A stretch of DNA of 64,000 nucleotides from Pseudomonas indica NBRC 103045 (GTDB taxonomy: Bacteria > Pseudomonadota > Gammaproteobacteria > Pseudomonadales > Pseudomonadaceae), in assembly GCF_002091635.1 (NCBI RefSeq), contig NZ_BDAC01000007.1, positions 124,001 through 188,000 on the forward strand, written 5' to 3'. Below, piece after piece: positions 56,759 through 64,000 of this stretch. The position numbers and the translations under genes are program-made. The notes under the pieces are model-generated. The model was not told the origin of the DNA. It did not search any database and saw only the letters and a program-made list of their open reading frames with translations. Every line of letters starts with the position of its first letter. Position 1 is the first letter of the stretch.

Positions 56759-58207
56759 TCAGGCTTGGGCCGGTTCCGCGGCGACCATTGGCTGCGGCGG
56801 CCGCGCGAAGGCCAGGCTGATGGCCATCAGCGGCATGATCAGGTTGAAGAAGCAGTACGGCAGGTAGGTCAGCGTGGCCACGCCGAGGGTGGCGGCCATA
56901 TAGGCGCCACAGGTATTCCAGGGCACCAGCACCGACGTCAGGGTGCCGCCGTCTTCCAGGGCGCGGGACAGGACGGTGGGTTTCAGGCCGCGGCTCTCGT
57001 ACTCGGCGCGGTACATGCGGCCGGGCAGGACCAGGGCGATGTACTGGTCGGCGGTGATCACGTTGGTGCCGATGGTGGTGACGATGGTGCTGGCGATCAG
57101 GCTGCTGGTGCGCTTGGCCAAGTGGATGGTGCTGTTGAGCAGTCGCTGCAGCAGGCCGAGTTTCTCCAGCACACCGCCGAAGCTCATGGCGCAGATGATC
57201 AGCCAGACGGTGTTGAGCATGCTGCCCATGCCGCCCTTGGATAGCAGACCATCCAGTTCGGCGTTGCCGCTGTCCGACTGGTAGCCGGCGAACAGGGCGC
57301 TCCACACGGTTTTCAGCGGGGCGAGCGCGCCGGCTTGCGGGTCGGCCAGGCGGCTCATCACCTCGGGCTGGAAGACCACGGCGAACACCGCGCCGACCAG
57401 GGCGCCGAGGAACACGGCGGGGAAGGCCGCCCACTGGCGCATGGCGAGGAACAGCAGGAAGGCCACCGGCAGCAACAGGTGCCAGCCAAGGCTGAACTGA
57501 CCCTCCAAGGCGCTCAGCACGGCCTGGATGCGGGTGGTGTCGTGGCTATCGCTGGCCTGCTGGCCGAGCACGAAGAAGATCGCCAGGCTGATCAGCAGGG
57601 CCGGCACTGTGGTGTGCGACATGTAGCGGATGTGCTGGAACAGGTCGGCGCCGGCCGCCGCCGGGGCGAGGTTGGTGGTGTCCGACAGCGGCGACAGCTT
57701 GTCGCCGAAGTAGGCGCCGGAAATGATCGCCCCGGCGGTGATCGCCGGGTCCAGGCCGAGTCCCGAGGCCACGCCCATCAGGCCGATGCCGAGGGTGCCG
57801 GCGACCGTCCAGGAGCTGCCGATGGACAGCGCGACCAAGGCACAGATCAGGCAACTGGTGACATAGAAGTATTCCGCCGAGATCAGCTTGAGGCCGTACC
57901 AGATCATGGTCGGCACGGTGCCGGCGAGAATCCAGGCGCCGATCAGCGCTCCCACCGAAAGCAGGATCAGGTTGGCTTTCATCGCCATGTGGATGCCGGC
58001 GAGGATGCCTTCCTCGATCTGTCCCCAGCGCTGGCCGTTCTTCAGGCCCACCAGTCCAGCGACGAAGGCTGCGGCCATCAGGGCAATCTGGTTTGGGCCG
58101 GACGAGGAGCTGTCGCCGAACAGGTAGACGGACAGGCCGAGCAATGTCACCAGGACGGCGATCGGCAACAGGGCGTCGAACAGGGAAGGGGAGCGGGGAG
58201 CGGTCAT
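56759..58207 (-). CDS. nhaC: Sodium/proton antiporter NhaC
   Basis: 482 residues, about 12 membrane segments. Motifs typical of NhaC: GALIGAWILAGTVPTMIWYGL, SIGSSWTVAGTLGIGLMG, AITAGAIISGAYFGDKLSPLSDTTNLAPAAAG, GTNVITADQYIALVLPGRMYR. Na+ extrusion at high pH. Starts 70 bases downstream of valS; the valS terminator lies between, so it likely has its own promoter. Confidence 0.93.
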   Translation of the reverse strand: MTAPRSPSLFDALLPIAVLVTLLGLSVYLFGDSSSSGPNQIALMAAAFVAGLVGLKNGQRWGQIEEGILAGIHMAMKANLILLSVGALIGAWILAGTVPTMIWYGLKLISAEYFYVTSCLICALVALSIGSSWTVAGTLGIGLMGVASGLGLDPAITAGAIISGAYFGDKLSPLSDTTNLAPAAAGADLFQHIRYMSHTTVPALLISLAIFFVLGQQASDSHDTTRIQAVLSALEGQFSLGWHLLLPVAFLLFLAMRQWAAFPAVFLGALVGAVFAVVFQPEVMSRLADPQAGALAPLKTVWSALFAGYQSDSGNAELDGLLSKGGMGSMLNTVWLIICAMSFGGVLEKLGLLQRLLNSTIHLAKRTSSLIASTIVTTIGTNVITADQYIALVLPGRMYRAEYESRGLKPTVLSRALEDGGTLTSVLVPWNTCGAYMAATLGVATLTYLPYCFFNLIMPLMAISLAFARPPQPMVAAEPAQA

Positions 58208-58228
58208 GGCGGGTTACCGATAAAACGA

Positions 58229-58260
58229 CGGGGCCCGCGCCATATCGGCCGCGGGCCCCG
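58229..58260 (-). terminator. Intrinsic terminator of valS
   Basis: 11-bp stem CGGGGCCCGCG (58229-58239) / CGCGGGCCCCG (58250-58260). Read on the minus strand it is followed by TCGTTTTATC. It lies 18 bases past the valS stop. Confidence 0.88.
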
Positions 58261-58278
58261 TGGGGTCACTGCAGGAAA

Positions 58279-61113
58279 TTACAGACTGGCGATACGCTCG
58301 CGCTGTTCGTTGAGCTTGCCCAGGGCCAGTTCGGCCTCGGCCAGCTTGGCGCGTTCCTTGGCGATCACTTCGGCCGGAGCCTTGTCGACGAAGCTGGCAT
58401 TGGACAGCTTGCCGCCGACCCGCTGCACTTCGCCGCCGAGGCGTTGGATTTCCTTGTCCAGGCGCGCCAGTTCGGCGTCCTTGTCGATCAGGCCGGCCAT
58501 CGGTACCAGCACTTCCATCTCGCCGACCAGCGCGGTGGCGGCCAGCGGGGCTTCTTCGCCGGCTTCCAGGATGCGCACGCTTTCCAGCTTGGCCAGCTTT
58601 TTCAACAGCGGCTCGTTCTCGGCCAGCCGGCGACGGTCTTCGGCGCTGGCATTGTTCAGCACCACGTCGATGCGCTTGGCCATGGAGATGTTCATCTCGC
58701 CGCGAATCTGTCGCACACCGAGCATGAAGGCCTTGACCCAGGCGATGTCGTCTTCGGCGGCCGCATCGATGCGCGCCTCGTTGGCCACCGGCCAGGGCTG
58801 CAGCATGATGGTTTCGCCCTGCTTGCCGGCCTGGGCCTTGATCCGCTGCCAGATCTCTTCGGTGATGAAGGGCATGAACGGATGCGCCAGGCGCAACGCC
58901 ACTTCCAGCACGCGGATCAGGGTGCGGCGGGTACCGCGCTGGCGCTCGACGGAGGCCTGTTCGTCCCACAGCACCGGCTTGACCAGCTCCAGGTACCAGG
59001 CACAGTACTCGTCCCAAATGAACTCGTAGAGGGCCTGGGCGGCCAGGTCGAAGCGGAAGGCTTCGAGATGGCGGGTGACGTCGGCTTCGGTGCGTTGCAG
59101 CGCGGAGATGATCCAGCGGTCCACCGAGGACAGTTCCACGGGTTCGTCGTTGACGCCGCAGTCCTTGCCGTCGGTGTTTTCCAGTACGAAGTTGGTGGCG
59201 TTCCACAGCTTGTTGCAGAAGTTGCGGTAGCCCTCGACGCGGCCCATGTCGAACTTGATGTCGCGACCGGTGGAGGCCAGCGAGCAGAAGGTGAAGCGCA
59301 AGGCGTCGGTGCCGTAGCTGGCGATCCCCTCGGGGAATTCGGCGCGGGTCTGCTTGGCGATTTTTTCCGCCAGCTTCGGCTGCATCATGCCGCTGGTGCG
59401 CTTGGCCAGCAGGGTATCGAGATCGACGCCGTCGACGATATCCAGCGGGTCGAGCACGTTGCCCTTGGACTTGGACATCTTCTGGCCCTGGCCGTCGCGC
59501 ACCAGGCCGTGGACATAGACGGTCTTGAACGGAATCTGCCCGGTCAGGTGGGTGGACAGCATGATCATCCGGGCGACCCAGAAGAAGATGATGTCGAAGC
59601 CGGTGACCAGCACGTCGGTGGGGTGGAACGTCTTGAGGAAGTCGGTCTGCTCCGGCCAGCCGAGGGTGGAGAAGGTCCACAGGCCCGAGCTGAACCAGGT
59701 GTCCAGCACGTCTTCGTCCTGGCGCAGGTCGATGTCGTTGGTCAGGTTGTACTTGGTGCGGACTTCCGCTTCGTCGCGGCCGACATAGACGTTGCCGGCT
59801 TCGTCGTACCAGGCCGGGATGCGGTGGCCCCACCAGAGCTGGCGGCTGATGCACCAGTCCTGGATGTCGCGCATCCAGCTGAAATACATGTTCTCGTACT
59901 GCTTCGGTACGAACTGGATTTCGCCGTTTTCCACCACGGCGATGGCCTTCTCGGCCAGCGGTTTGGTGGCGACGTACCACTGGTCGGTCAGCCAGGGCTC
60001 GATGACGGTGCCCGAACGGTCGCCGCGTGGCACTTTCAGGGCATGGTCGTCGACCTTCTCCAGCAGGCCCATGCCGTCGAAGTCCGCGACGATGGCCTTG
60101 CGTGCCTCGAAGCGGTCCATGTGGGCGTAGCTGTCCGGCAGGGTCGGATCGACCCGATCGTTGACGCTGCCGTCGAGGTTGAACACCTGGGCGGTTTCCA
60201 GCACCGCGGCATTCTTGTCGAAGATGTTGATCAGCGGCAGGTTGTGGCGCTTGCCGACTTCGTAGTCGTTGAAGTCGTGGGCCGGGGTGATCTTCACGCA
60301 GCCGGTGCCGAACTCGCGGTCGACGTATTCGTCGGCGACGATGGGGATCAGGCGGTTGACCAGCGGCAGCATGACGTGGCGGCCGATCAGGCCCTTGTAG
60401 CGTTCGTCCTCCGGGTGTACCGCGACGGCGGCGTCGCCGAGCATGGTCTCCGGGCGGGTGGTGGCGACCACCAGGTAGCCCAGGCCTTCGGCCGTCCTGG
60501 CGCCGTCCGCCAGCGGGTAGCGCAGGTGCCAGAGGTTGCCCTTCTCGTCATGATTTTCCACTTCCAGGTCGGAAATGGCGGTGTGGAATTTGGTGTCCCA
60601 GTTGACCAGGCGTTTGCCGCGGTAGATCAGGCCGTCTTCGAACAGGCGGACGAAGGCTTCCTTGACCGCCTCGGACAGGCCCGCATCCATGGTGAAGCGC
60701 TCGCGCGACCAGTCCACCGAGGAGCCCAGGCGACGAATCTGGCGGGTGATGGTGCCGCCGGATTCTTCTTTCCATTGCCAGACTTTCTCTAGGAATTTTT
60801 CCCGGCCGAGGTCGTGGCGACTGACGCCCTGGGCGGCGAGCTGGCGCTCCACCACCATCTGCGTGGCGATGCCGGCGTGGTCGGTGCCCGGCTGCCACAG
60901 GGTGTTGCGGCCTTGCATGCGGCGCCAGCGGATCAGAGCGTCCATGATGGCGTTGTTGAAGCCATGGCCCATGTGCAGGCTGCCGGTGACGTTCGGCGGC
61001 GGGATCATGATGGTGTAGGGCTCGCCGGAACCTTGCGGGGCGAAGTAGTTCTTGGACTCCCAGGTCTGGTACCAGGAAGTCTCGATGGCATGCGGCTGGT
61101 AGGTCTTGTCCAT
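58279..61113 (-). CDS. valS: Valyl-tRNA synthetase
   Basis: 944 residues, full length. Class I signature HMGH at 47-50 ([13 protein letters not shown]) and KMSKS at 545-549. Editing domain in the middle ([20 protein letters not shown]), anticodon-binding domain, and the C-terminal coiled-coil ([22 protein letters not shown]...[20 protein letters not shown]). Charges tRNA-Val and edits Thr. First of the leftward unit ending here; pepA-holC-61248 lie upstream in the same direction with 134 bases between. Confidence 0.98.
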   Translation of the reverse strand: MDKTYQPHAIETSWYQTWESKNYFAPQGSGEPYTIMIPPPNVTGSLHMGHGFNNAIMDALIRWRRMQGRNTLWQPGTDHAGIATQMVVERQLAAQGVSRHDLGREKFLEKVWQWKEESGGTITRQIRRLGSSVDWSRERFTMDAGLSEAVKEAFVRLFEDGLIYRGKRLVNWDTKFHTAISDLEVENHDEKGNLWHLRYPLADGARTAEGLGYLVVATTRPETMLGDAAVAVHPEDERYKGLIGRHVMLPLVNRLIPIVADEYVDREFGTGCVKITPAHDFNDYEVGKRHNLPLINIFDKNAAVLETAQVFNLDGSVNDRVDPTLPDSYAHMDRFEARKAIVADFDGMGLLEKVDDHALKVPRGDRSGTVIEPWLTDQWYVATKPLAEKAIAVVENGEIQFVPKQYENMYFSWMRDIQDWCISRQLWWGHRIPAWYDEAGNVYVGRDEAEVRTKYNLTNDIDLRQDEDVLDTWFSSGLWTFSTLGWPEQTDFLKTFHPTDVLVTGFDIIFFWVARMIMLSTHLTGQIPFKTVYVHGLVRDGQGQKMSKSKGNVLDPLDIVDGVDLDTLLAKRTSGMMQPKLAEKIAKQTRAEFPEGIASYGTDALRFTFCSLASTGRDIKFDMGRVEGYRNFCNKLWNATNFVLENTDGKDCGVNDEPVELSSVDRWIISALQRTEADVTRHLEAFRFDLAAQALYEFIWDEYCAWYLELVKPVLWDEQASVERQRGTRRTLIRVLEVALRLAHPFMPFITEEIWQRIKAQAGKQGETIMLQPWPVANEARIDAAAEDDIAWVKAFMLGVRQIRGEMNISMAKRIDVVLNNASAEDRRRLAENEPLLKKLAKLESVRILEAGEEAPLAATALVGEMEVLVPMAGLIDKDAELARLDKEIQRLGGEVQRVGGKLSNASFVDKAPAEVIAKERAKLAEAELALGKLNEQRERIASL

Positions 61114-61247
61114 GCGGCGGGACCCTTAAGACGGCTGATCACGGAAAACCGGGGAGTATAGCGGGGTTGGCCAACGGCAAGCCACAGGCAGCAGGCGGGA
61201 AGCCGGCTGCGCGTGCTACGTTCTTTCTGCAGAAGCGGTGCTGTCGT

Positions 61248-61628
61248 TTACCGTTTACGTTGGGCCAGCAAACGATCCAGGCGGGCGTCCAGGCGGCGCT
61301 TGAGTTCGGCCTCGATCTGCGGCACGAAATCGTCGATCACGTCCTGCAGGATCAATTGCGCGGAGGCGCGCAGTTCCGTGTCCAGGCGCGCCAGTTCGGC
61401 GGCGACGCTGTGCTGGACGGTTGCCGCGACAGGCGCCGGTGCTGCCGCGCGTGGGGCGGTATGGGGCGGGGCCGGGGCGACCACGTCGGAGAGCAGGGGA
61501 ATCTGCGCCGGATCGACGGATTCGGTCAACAACGGCGGTTCCAGTGTGTCGTCGCCCAGCAGATCGCGGATCGATTCGAGATCGTCCAGCAACTGCTTGG
61601 GTTTTTGCGGTGGGGTATGGCTGTCCAT
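61248..61628 (-). CDS. Conserved hypothetical between holC and valS
   Basis: 126 residues from MDSHTPPQKPKQLLDDLESIRDLLG (the longer frame overlaps holC). N-terminal acidic helix, Pro/Ala-rich linker, then a helical C-terminal part (VAAELARLDTELRASAQLILQDVIDDFVPQIEAELKRRLDARLDRLLAQRKR). Low complexity in the middle. Seven bases after holC, so cotranscribed. The same small gene occupies this place in P. aeruginosa. Function unknown. Confidence 0.8.
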   Translation of the reverse strand: MDSHTPPQKPKQLLDDLESIRDLLGDDTLEPPLLTESVDPAQIPLLSDVVAPAPPHTAPRAAAPAPVAATVQHSVAAELARLDTELRASAQLILQDVIDDFVPQIEAELKRRLDARLDRLLAQRKR

Positions 61629-61635
61629 CGAACGT

Positions 61636-62064
61636 TCACAGGCGGGGCAGGCGGTGGTCCTGCAAAGGATAGCCGTGCTCCCGGTAGAAACGGAAACTCT
61701 CTCTTGCCGCCTGACGGATGGATGGCTCTTCGACCACCAGTTCGGCGACCCGGGCGAAGCGGCTGAAAAAGGCGGGCACACCGGCTCCCAGGTTGATCAT
61801 CAGGTCCTGGTGAGTGCCTGGCGCTTCGCCGAGCCCCAGGGCCACCGGCGCCTCTTCATCCTCCTCGGCCAGGCTGTGCGGCAGGAAGGCTTCGCCCTTG
61901 AAGCGCCACATTTCCGCGTCAAGACGGTTGCGCTGGGCGTCGTCCTGGCAGTGAACGTAGATGCGATGCCCCAGACGCCAGGCTTTTTCCGCCAGCTTGC
62001 AGGCGAAGGCCAGACGTGCCTCGGGATCGGCGCTGGGCAGGATGTAGAAGTCGACTTTGGTCAT
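61636..62064 (-). CDS. holC: DNA polymerase III subunit chi
   Basis: 142 residues, MTKVDFYILPSADPEARLAFACKLAEKAWRLGHRIYVHCQDDAQRNRLDAEMW, the chi signature, with FLPHSLAEEDEEAPVALG later. Links the clamp loader to SSB. Downstream of pepA by 49 bases, as in other gamma-proteobacteria. Confidence 0.95.
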   Translation of the reverse strand: MTKVDFYILPSADPEARLAFACKLAEKAWRLGHRIYVHCQDDAQRNRLDAEMWRFKGEAFLPHSLAEEDEEAPVALGLGEAPGTHQDLMINLGAGVPAFFSRFARVAELVVEEPSIRQAARESFRFYREHGYPLQDHRLPRL

Positions 62065-62113
62065 GGGATCTCGACGGCGGGTCGCGGGGAGCCGGGGCTC
62101 CCCGCGTTGCGCC

Positions 62114-63652
<1,539 letters not shown>

Positions 63653-63744
63653 CTATTTTTTCGGTGTCCGCCTGTCGGCGGGTCGGCCTAAAGCGGCTAG
63701 TTTGAGCGTAGCTGTGCGAGCCTGACAACCCTGGAGTGGCTGGT

Positions 63745-64000
63745 TTGATTGTCTTCCGTTATCTGTCCCGTGAGCTGCTGATCACCTTGAGCGCGGTGAG
63801 TGCCGTGCTGCTGGTGATCATCATGAGTGGCCGTTTCATCAAATACCTGGCTCAGGCCGCTCAGGGCCTGCTCGACCCGGGCGTGTTGTTCCTGATCATG
63901 GGCTTTCGCCTGCCGGGCTTTCTGCAATTGATCCTGCCGCTGGGGCTGTTCCTCGGCATCCTGCTGGCCTACGGCCGGCTGTATCTGGATAGCGAGATGA
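63745..64000 (+). CDS. lptF: LPS export permease LptF (3' end outside window)
   Basis: First 85 codons. TTG start at 63745, with GGAG eight bases before; translated it reads (M)IVFRYLSRELLITLSAVSAVLLVIIMSGRFIKYL, then LFLIMGFRLPGFLQLILPLGLFLGILLAYGRLYLDSEM. This matches LptF, the inner-membrane half of the LptB2FG lipopolysaccharide extractor. lptG is expected next, beyond the window. Confidence 0.9.
   Translation, partial: MIVFRYLSRELLITLSAVSAVLLVIIMSGRFIKYLAQAAQGLLDPGVLFLIMGFRLPGFLQLILPLGLFLGILLAYGRLYLDSEM

Noticed and set aside
58093-60792. 899-codon open frame on the plus strand
   Set aside because: Antisense to valS and nhaC; no motif and a composition typical of shadow frames.

Overview
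The window is about 64 kb of high-GC chromosome from a gamma-proteobacterium, almost certainly a Pseudomonas of the P. aeruginosa / P. citronellolis / P. nitroreducens kind. The call rests on recognisable Pseudomonas blocks: the D-arginine operon dauBAR beside rhlB, the sodB-argO-ACT-argP cluster, a general amino-acid ABC transporter (aapJQMP), and valS-holC-pepA divergent from lptF. No rRNA, tRNA or CRISPR array was recognised. Both window edges cut a gene (amt at the left, lptF at the right).

Layout. 0-1.5 kb: end of an ammonium transporter plus an unknown gene. 1.7-8.4 kb: an amino-acid/arginine neighbourhood (sodB; exporter ArgO, an ACT protein and divergent regulator ArgP; an epimerase; dauR-dauA-dauB read leftwards from a promoter with a clear dyad operator). 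8.5-15 kb: rhlB, an M19 dipeptidase, a cyclic-nucleotide-domain/GGDEF diguanylate cyclase, an acyl-CoA synthetase and a carboxylesterase, all leftward. 15-19.7 kb: aapJQMP behind a very good sigma-54 site, with two hairpins separating the binding-protein gene from the permease genes. 19.76-19.96 kb: a MITE-like element with a target duplication. 20-26.3 kb: ordinary housekeeping and accessory genes.

26.5-35.3 kb is a contact-dependent inhibition (CDI) locus: a 2063-residue CdiA-type exoprotein whose last 45 residues look like the colicin E3 16S rRNase tip, with the D-H-E catalytic triad in place, and a translationally coupled immunity gene. It is followed by an AT-rich graveyard of orphan toxin tails and immunity genes: one immunity gene with only the end of its toxin, one toxin-tail/immunity pair, and one tail broken by two single-base changes. 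No cdiB transporter gene is present in the window.

35.3-39.8 kb: a structured non-coding leader before a small DUF-type gene, a lipoprotein, an amino-acid exporter with a divergent Lrp regulator, and sbcD. sbcD and sbcC, usually neighbours in pseudomonads, are separated by about 3.9 kb of AT-richer DNA (39.8-43.65 kb) whose right half is a chain of gene cassettes with attC recombination sites but no integrase: a CALIN-like cassette array. One cassette gene is frameshifted and one attC is reduced to its right half.

43.65-64 kb: sbcC, a YjdF-like membrane protein, an unknown gene, rlmF, nhaD, a small winged-helix protein, a 1657-residue TPR protein carrying an inserted C39-type cysteine-peptidase domain, nhaC, valS, a small unknown gene, holC, pepA and the start of lptF. 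Intergenic hairpins are listed where they are strong. Many long overlapping reading frames antisense to these genes are by-products of high GC and were left out.
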